Shown: positions 53,724-64,000 of the stretch, one piece after another | How the letters are laid out: every line of letters starts with the position of its first letter | Position numbering within the stretch: position 1 is the stretch's first letter | Source of the DNA: Vanrija pseudolonga | Lineage: Eukaryota; Basidiomycota; Tremellomycetes; Trichosporonales; Trichosporonaceae | Length of the DNA stretch: 64,000 nucleotides | Direction: 5' to 3' | Assembly: GCF_020906515.1 (NCBI RefSeq) | Contig: NC_085853.1 | Span: 2,294,001 to 2,358,000, forward strand | Notes under the pieces: model-generated | The model's database searches: none | Told to the model about the DNA's origin: nothing | What the model saw: only the letters and a program-made list of their open reading frames with translations | Translations under genes and position numbers: made by a program

Positions 53724-56014
53724 ATGGCGGCCCCGCAAAAGACTTGGGCTCAGTGTATGTCCTTCCACACCGGCACGTCGCTGACCCCATCCAGGCGACG
53801 CTGAGCTCTGCAAGCCCGGCACCATCTTCGAGGTCGAGGAGGCCGTCATCGACGGCCGCAAGACGCGCTACTGGAAGAATGTGCGTCGCGATGCGGCGTC
53901 TGTCGGCCTGCCTGCCTGACCACGCGCTGATATGACAATAGGCACCCCGCACGTTCCGCGACCTGCTCTACAGCCGCCTGACAAACTGGGCCAACGAGGG
54001 CCGCCAGTTCCTCTCGACGCCATCGCCCTTGCCGTCGGCCTACGAGTCGCGCGACGAGGTGTCGTACGCTGCCGTGCTTGCGCGCTCGATCGAGCTTGCC
54101 GCCTGGCTCCGCGACCAGGGCGTGACGGTCGGCACGCGCGTCGGCCTCGGCGGCCTCAACTCTGAGGGCTGGGTCGAGTCGTTCTTCGCCATCGAGCTTG
54201 CTGGCGCCGTGCCCGTCATGCTCAACTCTACGCTGTGAGTGCCCAGCCCGTGGGGGGAGAGATTACGCCTGGCTGCACGCGCTGACCCACCCCCAGCCAG
54301 CCCGAGATCCAGGACCACTGCCTGTCCCTCACCAAGCCCCTGCTCGTCCTCGTGTCCCAGGAGATGTCGGTCGCCATCGCCCCGCTCGTCGAGAAGCTCC
54401 AGACCAAGGGCGTCGGCAAGTTCTACTGCTGGGACAGGATCCACCACCTCCCCGCCGAGGTCCAGAAGGTCGTTGGCGTGAGTCCGGTCTTGATCAGCAG
54501 AGTTGGATCATACTAACGAGGTTAGTCGTTCTACGGTGCTGTCGGCTCTCCCGCTTCCATCAAGGCCATCGAGTCGGGCAAGGGCCTCGAGTCGCTTGGT
54601 CCCGAGAGCGATGCCACCATCCTCTTCACTTCGGGGTACGTGGTGCCGAGGCAAAGTTAACCAACTCACCACTAACGACCCCAGCACCACCTCGCTCCCC
54701 AAGGCCGTCCTCTCGACCCAGCGCCAGGCGCTCCACCACCTCATCACCAGCCAGATCATCCCGGCGCGTGCCGTCCTCCGCGCCGGCGGCACTGTCGCCA
54801 TGGCGCAGGGCCTCATCGCGCCGCCCGAGGTGCAGCAGACCATGCTCTTCGCCGTGCCCATGTTCCACGTCACCGGTCTGCTGTCGATGCTCCTCCGCTC
54901 GGTCGACGTCGGCAACCGCCTCGTCTTCATCCGCCGCTGGAACGTCAAGGAGGTCATCGGCCTCATCAAGCGTTACAACGTCAACGTCATCTCAGGCGTG
55001 CCCACCATCGTCCAGGCTGCCCTCCAGGCGCCCGAGCTCGAGGGCCACGAGATGGCTGGTCTCCTGTACGGCGGTGGACCTCCCCCGCAGCGCATGGTCC
55101 AGGACATCAAGAAGAAGTTCCCTACCGCCCTCGCCGTCCACGCTTGGGGCATGACCGAGACCAACGCGGTCGCGGTCGCGTTCATGGGCGACGACTACCT
55201 CAACAACGTGAGTAGCGTCGTGTCGGCAGACGAAGGCAAGTTGCTGACGCGAATGAACCCAGCCTGAGGCCGTCGGTCCCCCCATCCCCATCTGCGACGT
55301 CAAGGTCGTTGACCAGGAGACGAAGAAGGAGCTTCCCCGCGGCACCTTTGGCCTGCTCCTTGTCCGTGGCGGTAACGTCATGAAGGAGTACCTCAACAAC
55401 CCTAGTAAGTGGCTCACGCATGCACAACGTCCAGCCGCTGACAAGCGACAGAGGCCACGAAGGAGGCGCTCGACGCCGACGGATGGCTCGACACCGGAGA
55501 CATGGCCATCCACGACGAGGAGGGCCTCGTCTACATCCGTGACCGTGCCAAGGACGTCATCATCCGCGGCGGTGAGAACGTAAGTGGCGTGTGGCGACGG
55601 GGTACCGAGGCCAAGCACTCACCCACCCCTCCAGATCGCCTCGCAGGAGGTCGAGAACGAGGTGTACAAGGACGACCGTATCGCCGAGGCCACGGCCATC
55701 GCCGTCCCATGCGACATCCACGGCGAGCGTGTGGGTGTCGCCGTCTCCCTGGCGCCCGGAGCAACCGCTACCGCCGAGAGCATCCTCGACAAGGTCGAGC
55801 CGCTGCTGCGCCACCCTGCGCGTCCCGCCATCCTCGTTGTGTCGGACGCTCCCCTGCGTGAGTTTGAGCTTTGCACCGACTGGAGTAGCTCGCGCTGACA
55901 CCCCCAGCCCGTAACGCCAACGGCAAGTTTGTCAAGTTTGAGATCGCCAAGATGGTGCGCGAGATCTGGGAGAAGCAGGGCCGTAAGGAGGTCAAGCGCC
56001 GCGCCAGGCTCTAA
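53724..56014 (+). CDS. AMP-forming acyl-CoA ligase, probably peroxisomal
   Basis: Ten exons run 53724-53754, 53795-53880, 53942-54234, 54297-54477, 54526-54635, 54685-55207, 55263-55404, 55452-55579, 55635-55857 and 55908-56014, giving 607 residues. The P-loop [15 protein letters not shown], the hinge [29 protein letters not shown] and the late catalytic Lys region NANGKFVK are all intact. The chain ends RARL. Its last three residues, ARL, fit the peroxisomal PTS1 pattern, so a role in fatty or aromatic acid activation for beta-oxidation is likely. The substrate pocket cannot be read; a 4-coumarate:CoA-ligase-like or medium-chain enzyme are the options. Confidence 0.93.
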
Positions 56015-56407
56015 GCAGCTGGGACGCTGGGTGTTGTCAGTACGAGTCGAGTTGTAGAAGGATGCAGCAGTGGCCACATTGGCGTGGGGGCATGCGGCAG
56101 AGGTGCTACTTGTATACGCAGAGCTGTGGCCGAGCTCACACCGAGGGAGGCTTGTCCCGGCTTCTGCTCGGCTGCTACAAGAGGCGGTACGAGTCCGCAC
56201 TGTTTTTGCCAAAGATGGCGGCGGATAAGCGCCTGAAGCAGCCAGCGGCGGCGCGGCCACCTATCCACGGTAACAGGCACCCTCGACACTGGGACGGCAA
56301 CGCGGAATGTGGCATTACACGGGGTGTGCAACGGCTTCACCTCCAACGGCTTCACATCCATTCCATTCCTTTTCTTTTCTTTACTACAACCCGCCCACAC
56401 TACGCGC

Positions 56408-56860
56408 CTAGAGCGAGCACGCGACAAAGTTGTTGCCGCTAGCGCCAGTGTGCGTGATGACGCTGTCAAAGTTGCCGTCGGCGTCAAAGATGACGCGGTC
56501 GGCGCCCGGCGCGCCGCCGGTATACACCTTGAACGTGGAGAGGATGGGGAACTCGTAGTAGGGGCCCGAGGTGGGGAACGAGAAGCCCTCGAAGTCGTTG
56601 TACTGGTGGGGGTAGTTGCCTGCGGGAGGGAGCGGGTGTCAGCAGACTCCAGCAGAGGGGGAGCGTACGCCCGACTTAGACTCACCGGCAAGGCTGCCGT
56701 CCTGGAGGTGCCCGTAGCCGGCGTTGACGGCGTCGTCAATGTCCGACTGCCAGTAGCACTTGGTGCTGCAGCGCGCGACGCAGGCGTCGCGCTCGGTGAG
56801 CGCGGCGGGGGCGGCGAGGGCGACGGACGCAAAGGCGGCGAGGAGGAGCTTGGCGAGCAT
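56408..56860 (-). CDS. Secreted guanyl-specific ribonuclease, RNase T1/N1 family
   Basis: Exons are 56860-56686 and 56619-56408, giving 128 residues. A signal peptide ([19 protein letters not shown]) precedes a mature enzyme of the usual size. All active-site residues known from RNase T1 are in place: the His of YPHQYN, the Glu of YYEFPI, the Arg of GADRVIF and the His of [11 protein letters not shown]. Four Cys (CVARCSTKC and the one near the end) can make the two family disulfides. It should cleave extracellular single-stranded RNA after guanine, probably for phosphate or nitrogen scavenging. It is convergent with the ligase gene. Confidence 0.94.
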
Positions 56861-57566
56861 TGTTGGTGGGTGGGGGTGGGGTGGGGTGGGGGTTTTGGTT
56901 CTGGCTAGCTAGCTGGTGAGGTCTCATCCATCCATCCCGACGACGCTTTATACCTCTCCCTCCCCTCCTCCCCTCCCCCTCGGGCTCGTCGGGATGCCCG
57001 GCGCACGCCGAGACACGTTGGACCCCGCCCACGCCGGTCGCTGCTATCGGCGCCGCACCACATGGTGCACTCATGCACGTTTGCCAACTGGCTGGCTGTC
57101 GGTGACGGCCTAGCGCGCATTGATAGGCAACAGCGACCGCGCGTGCCGTTTAGCGTTTGTGTCGGGCTATTCGTGGCTCGAGAGCGTACAAGGTTTGGTG
57201 CGTCGCCAAGACGTCAGTGCGTTCGATTAGATATAGCGTTTCGCAGTAGTTCGCTGGGTGGGTGGCTGGCAGGGCTGCGGCGTTTGGTTGCGGCGCGCGG
57301 TGCGCCGGCGCAGCGTGCGACGACGACGAGCGCAGCATGCACACTCGCGCGAGCGTCGCACGTTGTTGACGACGACCACACCGGCTCCTCCGCTTCCACC
57401 GGACCGACGCCGTACTCGGTCCACTAGCGTCGGATGCAGTCGCCGGCGGCGGTGTCAGCTCAACTCAGCTCAGCTAGCAGCGTCCGCCCGTCCAGTCAGC
57501 GCCAACCTCACAAGACATGCGATTCATTGATTGACTGATTAGTGGTAGTGTACAGTACGGATGTAT
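56861..57566. other. Intergenic upstream of the ribonuclease
   Basis: A CT-rich leader and a TTTATACC-like motif (about 56948) fit the ribonuclease promoter. No coding exon is seen. Confidence 0.45.
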
Positions 57567-58881
57567 CTACTTGGCAAACGCTCCCACGACCGTGCCCTCG
57601 ACCTCGGCGTCGTCGAGCCAGTGGTCAATCTCGGCCTTGGCAGCCGTGAAGCGTGCGACCTTGGCGGCGATCTCGGCGTCGGACGACAGCTCGGCGGGAC
57701 TGCCCGGAATAGGCGGGGTGACGAGCTCGTCGAGCTCGTCGCCGTCGCTCTCGCTCAGTGCCGGCGTCGACGCGCCCGAGCCCACCAGCGATGATGCTGG
57801 CGGGATCGAGCGCGCCGACGCGCCACGATTGGGAATATTGTCATTATACTCGCCCGGGGGGCGGTTGTCCTGCCACAGCTCGAACGACGTGCGCTGCGTC
57901 GGCGACGCACGCGGTATGGAGAAGTGCACGTGGCGCGTGGTTGGATCCGACGGGGTCGACGGGCCGTCGCCGAGCAATGCGTGCAGCGACGCCTTGATCT
58001 TGATGGCCTTCTCGGCCGTGCTTGACGGCTTGCGACTCAGTCCGAGGCCAAACTGCTCGCGGGCAGCCTGGAAGGCTTCGGGATACTGGCCATACTGGTG
58101 GGTTGTGGTCAGCAACTGACTGTATTCAGGCGGAACTTGCGGCCACGTGGCGTTTAACCGCTATCCGCGCTTGCGGGCAGCGCAATGTTTTCGCGCGACA
58201 CGCCGCATGCAGCAAGCAGCTACTCACGCTCTGTTCCAGCTCGTGGAGCTTGGCGAGAAGGCCCGCCTTGTCGTGCGTGTAGCCGTTGAGCTCCTTGGTG
58301 ATGAGGTACTGGCGGAGGACCTCGACGCGGTATCTGTGGAATGTTGTTAGTGGCTGGCGTGGATGACGTCGCGGCGGGCGGCGGCGGCCTGTTGGGCGAC
58401 CAACTGACCACCAGCGACACCGCTAGCAACTTACGTGTGGGAAGCGCGGCCGTGAGTCGAGTCGAGGGCACGGCGAACGTCGCCGGAGCGCAGGACGAAC
58501 CATCGGCGAGGCTGGGGCGGGTGTCAGCATAGGTCACGACGATCGGCGCGGCGCGTGTCCGCCAAAGCTCCCTCCTAGTCATCTGGCCCGCCCCCCCCCG
58601 CCGTCGAGCTGCCGCTCGCAGAGATCACTGGCCCGCCCACCCTCCCTGCTGGTGCGAGCAAGACGTCGCCCGCCCACCCACCCCTACGCGCTGCGCGCGA
58701 GAAGTCCATGCCACCACCCACCCCTCCTCCGAGCTCCGCCTCCCGCACCCCTCTTCCTACTCACAACATGGGGCTCGGAACCTAGCAGCCCGTCATGCTT
58801 TGGCATGGACGCTTGAGCTGCGTTGATCTGGTATTGTGTGCGGTCCGCGTAGAGGACCGAGAGGGTGTTGTGGACGGACAT
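57567..58881 (-). CDS. KL-LE family protein d
   Basis: Exons are 58881-58765, 58511-58435, 58333-58228 and 58094-57567, giving 275 residues. Intron phases are 0, 2 and 0. The first intron (253 bases) is long for this window. Core blocks are RSGDVRRALDS, VLRQYLITKELNGYTHDK, LLAKLHELEQS and YPEAFQAAREQFGLGLS. A Ser/Pro-rich middle follows. The end, ARFTAAKAEIDHWLDD, is a second conserved block shared with protein e. No signal peptide, membrane helix or known domain is present. It is the first of three tandem minus-strand members. Confidence 0.84.
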
Positions 58882-59650
58882 TGCGTGATGTGTGTCGTGT
58901 GGTGTGGTGTGATGGGGCTGGCTGATAATGGCTGGCGGCTTGCCGTTGATAAAGATGACTTTGGTGTGATGGTGGGGAGAGGAGAGCAAGATGCGAGCAG
59001 TCGCCGGCGACTCTTTATGGGCTTGGGCAAGACGCAAGATCCGGGTATGAGTCGATGCGTTGCTGCTGCTCGTCGATGATGCCAATGCGCTGTGCGCGCT
59101 GAGAAGGACAGAAGGGGGTGTGATGGACAGGACGACGGGTTGTGGCGTATCAAAGTCGGGACGAAGGGCAAGGGTTTGAGTGGAGTGGCAAGTCCATCTC
59201 CGCGGCTGATAAAACAAATCAATGCGCCGCTTGTAGCTTGTGCGGCCAGCAACACCACGCAGAAGCAGCCCTCGAGGTGCATGCGGCGAGTGTCCGTGAG
59301 GCGGAGATGCTCGCGGCATAGTCCATGCATTGTATGGCGGGTTGGTCGGACTGTCCGCCGCCTTCGCGCCGTCGACATCTCGCGAGATCGCATCGCGCAC
59401 CTCGCGTCGCCGCCACCGTCGACGCTCTGACCCAACCCAAGAATGCGCGCAAGGTCCTCGCTTGGATAGAGAAACATCTCACGCATCGCATCGCATGCAT
59501 CTCTCGCATTGCGCGCAGCACACGCACCGGGTGTGCAAAGTCACGAGCGATAAATACCTCACACCAAATGTCCCTCATCTTCATCCGCAGTCGCGTGCGC
59601 CACTTTCCACCAACGATAAACAACGCACCCACACCGACGCTCACAACCGC
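58882..59650. other. Intergenic between family proteins d and e
   Basis: It holds the promoter of d and the 3' end of e. No coding exon is seen. Confidence 0.45.
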
Positions 59651-60519
59651 TTACAACCGCACCGCGTCCTTGTCCGTCTCAGCACTCGCCGCGACTTGAT
59701 CCAGCCAGTCGTCGAGCTCGCGCCGCGCCGAAGTAAAGCTCGCAAGCCGGTCCGCGAGCGGGCGAGGTGCGCACGGATCTGAGCGCGCGTCAGAAAAGAA
59801 CAGCCACAGGCGTACCTGAGGAGGGCTGGAACGCGCTCGCCCTGCCCGCACAGTCCTCGTCCGAATCGTCTCCATTGCTCTCGTATGATCTCCGTGTGCC
59901 CAACCCCCCGCAGAGGCCCATCTCGAGACGGAGAGCGGCAAACGTGTCCGCGAAGGCTGGGTACTGTTACCGCGAAGAAAAAAAAAAAGTCAGCAACGTG
60001 CGAAAGGTTCAGGCAAAACGTTTTGCCGCGCCCCCAGTGGACCACCTCCACCCCACGCTGGTGCTCACTGTGGCTTGTAGCGGCGCGAGCTTGCTCTCCG
60101 CGCCCGGGCCGGTGTGGACGCGCGACCGGCGGTACTTGACGTACATGTATTGTCGGAGGACGTCGAGGCGGAAGCTGTGGGCGTGAGTTGGGTGGGGGGT
60201 GGGGTTGGAATGTGGATGTCGGACTGCAACTGGTTTACGAGGTACCCGATACACGATATCCAGCAACCTTCACTACTCACGTCGGACTGGTGCGCGCATA
60301 CTCGCTGTCGAAGGCACGCCGGACGTGGCTCGCGCGTGTTATCTGCGGCGCGACAGTGTAAGCTCGCTGCGGATGGCAGCTGGTACCCCCACCGCCGCGA
60401 CTCACCACCGCGTCGCCCACGTTGCCGCCATGTACCAGGCCCGACCCGGCGGCCACCCACCCATGCCGGGCGTCCTGCTGAACGACGCCGACCTCGAACT
60501 CAGCGTACCGTGGCCACAT
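59651..60519 (-). CDS. KL-LE family protein e
   Basis: Exons are 60519-60406, 60342-60281, 60174-60069, 59963-59816 and 59778-59651, giving 185 residues. Intron phases are 0, 2, 0 and then an extra intron at phase 1. Exon 3 is 106 bases, as in d. Core blocks are RASHVRRAFDS, VLRQYMYVKYRRSRVHTG, SKLAPLQAT and YPAFADTFAALRLEMGL. The end, LASFTSARRELDDWLDQV, matches protein d. The intron before the YP block has a T11 pyrimidine tract. It is the most compact tandem member, lacking the long Ser/Pro middle. Function is unknown. Confidence 0.82.
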
Positions 60520-61333
60520 GGTGTGTGGGGAGAAGAGAGAAGACACAACAGACTGCTCCGAGTTGTCATAGGGGGCGAGCGGCACTGCGGCATCCTGCAA
60601 AGGAGGGAAGGGAGGAGCAGCACCCCAACAAGCAAGCAAAGCAAAGCACACCCGACGCCACCCCGCGTGTAGCGTTATCGCTTGCAAGGGCCTGCAGGCT
60701 GCAGGCTGCGCGCCCTGGCATGAATACAGACTTCTGCTTGGCGATCGAGCAGCTCCAGCAGCAAAAGCAGCATGTTGACATCCTGCTGGCCCCCCAGGCG
60801 CAGACCCCGCAACCTCGGAAACGCACCCGCACATTGGGGCAAGTGCCAAGCCCGCGCCTCTGACTGGCCAACCCCGCAGGCCCCGCACCTTGTTGCTCTG
60901 CAGGCTTATCGCTGCAACGCGGATAACCTGAGTTTGTGGCGTGCTTTGTGTACTCACCCGCCCATGTCCCGGCGGTGACGGGCGTCCGCTTCGGATGGCT
61001 ACTGCCTGGCTGGTTCGCGTCCTCGCGTCGGCTGGTCCGAACACCGAGTCCGCGACGCTGCGGCCCACAAGCGTCGGCTTCTGCGCGCTGCGCGCTCAAC
61101 CCCACGCTGTTCCAGCCGCTCCTAGCGCTGTCCCTCATGGCCACGCCCAAGCCCCTTTATGGGCCTGGCTGGGCCTCCTCCCGACCTGATACCTCGTTTA
61201 AGCCACCCAACGGAACTCGACCCCACCACCCCACCGAGCCGCCCCACGCCGCACCCAGCTCTACGCGATACATATACCCTTACAACTCGAGAGGCAGCTA
61301 GCTACAAAACAATGATGCGTGTATAATAGTGAA
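60520..61333. other. Intergenic between family proteins e and f
   Basis: No coding exon is seen. It should hold the promoter of e. Confidence 0.45.
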
Positions 61334-62848
61334 TTAGTCGTCCTTCAACCACGACGGCGGGCGCGGCGTCCTCTCAGCGGTCGCGGCGGCGTTCTCGTCC
61401 TTGACTCTGCGCCACTGGTCCTCGCGGTCGGCGCGCTCGCGCTCTCTCGCCTCACGCGCGCTCTCCGGCGTGGACGGCAGGCGGGGCGACAACATGGGGT
61501 CGCCCTCGCCGCTGACGGCGACCTCCTCGCGCGGGCTGTGCGTTATCCGGTGCACTACGAGGCGCTTGCCGAGCGGGCGCAGGCTAGCGCGCCTCGGCCG
61601 GCTGTCGAGCGCGAAACCGAGCGCGGAGAGATGCTTGGCGTCGACAGTGGCGCCAGTCGCGGCCGCCGCGGCGTCACGTAGCGCCAGCGGCGCCTGCAGC
61701 GACGAGGGCGGCGGCGGCGTCGTCGTCCCGCTTGGCGGGGAAGACGGCGCCGACACGCTCGAACGCACCGACACGGTCGTCGTCACTACCGTCGCGCCCG
61801 TCACGGTCAGCGTGGACAGGTTGGACGCAGACCCGAGGTACACGGACGCCGGGGCGCTCGTGTGCATGCTGCTCCGCTTGTCGGACACGAGCGACGGCGG
61901 GGGCTGGTCGTCCTCCGAGTCGAACTCGCCTACGTCGTCGGATTCTTCCCCTTCTTCCTCGGGCAGCACTTCTTCTTCCGGCCCGCCGTCGAGGCTCGTC
62001 TCGGCGAGTGCGCGGTGGATGTCGAGCACAGACAACATCGCCGCGTGCCGTGTCGCCGGGGAGGACAAGTCGGACCCCGTCGACGTTGACGCCGTCGAGA
62101 TGCTCAGGCTTCGCCGGTGTAAACTCTCCGGCACAGTCTTCGGCACCCCGGGGAATTTGTGCAGGTCAAACGCTGGCGTCTCGGCCCCGCCGCCATGGGC
62201 GTGCTCTGGCATGGTGGGCGTCGCCGTGTCGTCCTCTGCGCCTGCTGTCTCGGATGGTTTCTTCCTCGGGGGCAGGACGGTCGAGTCGGGGAGATCCCAC
62301 GCGTTTCGCACTGCTGCAAAAGTCTCCCGGAACTGCGGGTACTGAATTGTCAGGCAGGTCTCAGGGGTGGCTGATGATGTGATGGTGGGCTGGTGGGCAG
62401 GGGGCAGCGAGCAGCGGCACTTACATGGCACTCGAGGCGGTTGAGCTTGCGCACCAGCTTGCCCCGGTCCTCGTTTTGCCAAAACTTAGTGTCGAGGTAG
62501 GCGTTGAGCACGCGCCGGCGGAAGCTGCACCGTCAGTGGGGCTGCCGTCTGCCGTCTGTCTAGAAGCCGAAGCACACACTCACACCTCGTCGTGGGACCG
62601 CTTGCTCCCAAACGCCATGCGCACATGCTCCTGGGTCCTGATGCCCTTCTTGAGCGACCGCTCGACTTTCTTGTCGCTGCTGCTGGTGGAGAAGCCAGGC
62701 TGTGGGCGTCTGTCAGTCACAGCCGATGATGCAACCCTCTTGTTCTGCGCATCGCTCCCTCCCTCGCTCTCTCCCTCCCTGTACGCACCCATCCAGTGTA
62801 CAGGTCCGCCCCCATCGCCCAGCCGACTGGCGCCATGTTTTGAGTCAT
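61334..62848 (-). CDS. KL-LE family protein f, long form
   Basis: Exons are 62848-62789, 62699-62584, 62524-62425 and 62341-61334, giving 427 residues. Intron phases are 0, 2 and 0, as in d and e. Core blocks are EHVRMAFGS, VLNAYLDTKFWQNEDR, KLVRKLNRLECH and YPQFRETFAAVRNAWDL. The final exon adds about 315 residues of Ser, Thr, Pro and acidic sequence with a late charged helix (SAREARERERADREDQWRRV) and the end PPSWLKDD. The second conserved block (WLDD-type end in d and e) is not obvious here apart from the closing WLKDD. Function is unknown. Confidence 0.83.
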
Positions 62849-64000
62849 GGTGGAGTGCGTGTGCGGGGGTGGGGGCGGGGGATGGGGGTTGGCGGCGTGT
62901 CTGTTCCTGTCCTGTCTGCCGAGGTCGTTTATTTATCTCCTGGCTGCGTCAAGGGCCGAATGATAACAGCGGTGGGTGGTGCTCTCCTCGTCGTCGCCAC
63001 TCAAGCCTCTGCTCGTCGACAGGCAGCCGACATGGACGCAAAAATTATAAGACGCGAGTACGAGTGGCGGGCTGGGGGTGGTGCTGCTGCTGGAAGAGCG
63101 CACTGCAAGTGGGGAATGGGGTGTGGTTAGGTTGCCGTTGTTTTATTTGTACATCACGCCTGTCGTCTGTCCATCCATGCCGTGTACATCTCCCGCGCGA
63201 GACCCAACAGCAGCCCACATCCAAGATCTAGAATCCTTTGGGTCTGGTGGCGTCCCTCCCGCAAAACGCAAGTCTCCAAGAGACGTCGTGCTGGAACGGC
63301 GCCATACGCGGGGACATGGGGGGAGGGCATGGGGTGCAGCAACTCGGTGGTGGTCACGAGTCACGAGGGGTCATGCCTCTCTCCACGCGGGAGCGCGCGG
63401 CGAGGGGTAAGGGAGGGAGAGGGTAGGTGGATTGCGTGCGTGCATGCATTACTGCACCACGCTGGCCTGCTGACTGCCTGCCTTGATGCCTGACTGCGTC
63501 TTTGAGGAACCACCCGCCGACCAAACGGGCATTGTGCATGCTGGCAGGTTTCCTGTGCCGTTGTGCAGTCGTCAAGCTCCCTCTCCGCTGCTGGCCCACC
63601 CGAGATACCCCTCTGCCGTTGCTCTTCGGTGCCTGGGGACGACACTTGGCCACTGCGTTGAAAGCTTTCCACATGCCGCCGCCGTCTGCGCGCGTACTAG
63701 CATTGCTTTCTGTGTGTTCTCTGCCTCTGCACATCTTCGCGGCGTTCGGAGTAACACGACTGGCTGGTCGAGGCCCAGCCAACCTCGGCTCCAGCCATCT
63801 CTCTCCTGCCGCGCCGCCGCCTCACGCTCCACTGCGCGGGGACACACCAGCACCACTTCACTAGTCTCAAACGTTGTCCCCATCCCACAATTTCAGGTTG
63901 AACATCTGAGACAGTCTTGCATGATCGACTGGCGCACGCGCGTGCAGTTAAAGTCTATGCATAGGGTACAACAAGTCTGTCCCTGTGGACGGCAATACCC
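62849..64000. other. Right-edge stretch without a supported gene
   Basis: It should hold the promoter of protein f. Open frames after 63000 lack splice signals, motifs and codon bias, so I call no gene. Confidence 0.45.

Noticed and set aside
1-64000. CRISPR arrays, rRNA genes, intact transposons or virus-like elements
   Set aside because: No regularly spaced repeats, rRNA signatures, transposase, reverse transcriptase or integrase motifs were seen on either strand.

Overview
The window looks like nuclear DNA of a GC-rich basidiomycete yeast. Almost every gene is broken by short introns (mostly 32 to 100 bases) with GTGAGT or GTAAGT donors, CTGAC or CTAAC branch sites and CAG acceptors. The proteins include Zn2Cys6 regulators, a Rab4 GTPase, an RNase T1-type secreted ribonuclease and fungal sugar and anion permeases. 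Gene style and compact layout suggest Tremellomycetes, probably Trichosporonales; this placement is inference. I rebuilt 30 protein-coding genes by joining exons, and each has matching phases and a total length divisible by three. I saw no tRNA, rRNA, CRISPR array or intact mobile element.

Region 0.5-10.4 kb: two tandem genes for a seven-helix membrane family (A and B), a pirin, an F-box protein and a small Cys-containing protein. Then 3.1 kb without a recognisable gene. Region 13.5-16.1 kb: an anion:cation symporter-type permease and a small basic protein. Region 16.2-30 kb: an apparent sugar-use locus. An alpha-glucoside permease and a GH63-like glycosidase are divergently transcribed, followed by a Zn2Cys6 regulator (TF1). 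A membrane-anchored SGNH hydrolase separates TF1 from its paralogue TF2. Both regulators share an unusual gene structure that includes an 8-base microexon coding for the first zinc ligand.

Region 30-44.6 kb: three members of an unrecognised small-protein family (here called the KL-LE family), two more members of the seven-helix family (C and D), a P-loop nucleotide kinase, Rab4 and several short proteins. Region 45-56.9 kb: a UBA protein, a type I membrane protein, a membrane di-iron hydroxylase of the sterol desaturase group, an AMP-forming acyl-CoA ligase with a peroxisomal-type C-terminus, and the secreted ribonuclease. Region 57.5-62.9 kb: three more KL-LE family genes in tandem on the minus strand.

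The most novel content is the six-gene KL-LE family, supported by shared sequence blocks and shared intron positions and phases, and the four-gene seven-helix family. The clearest functional grouping is the permease, glycosidase and regulator locus, in which imported glucosides would be cleaved inside the cell under control of the adjacent regulator.
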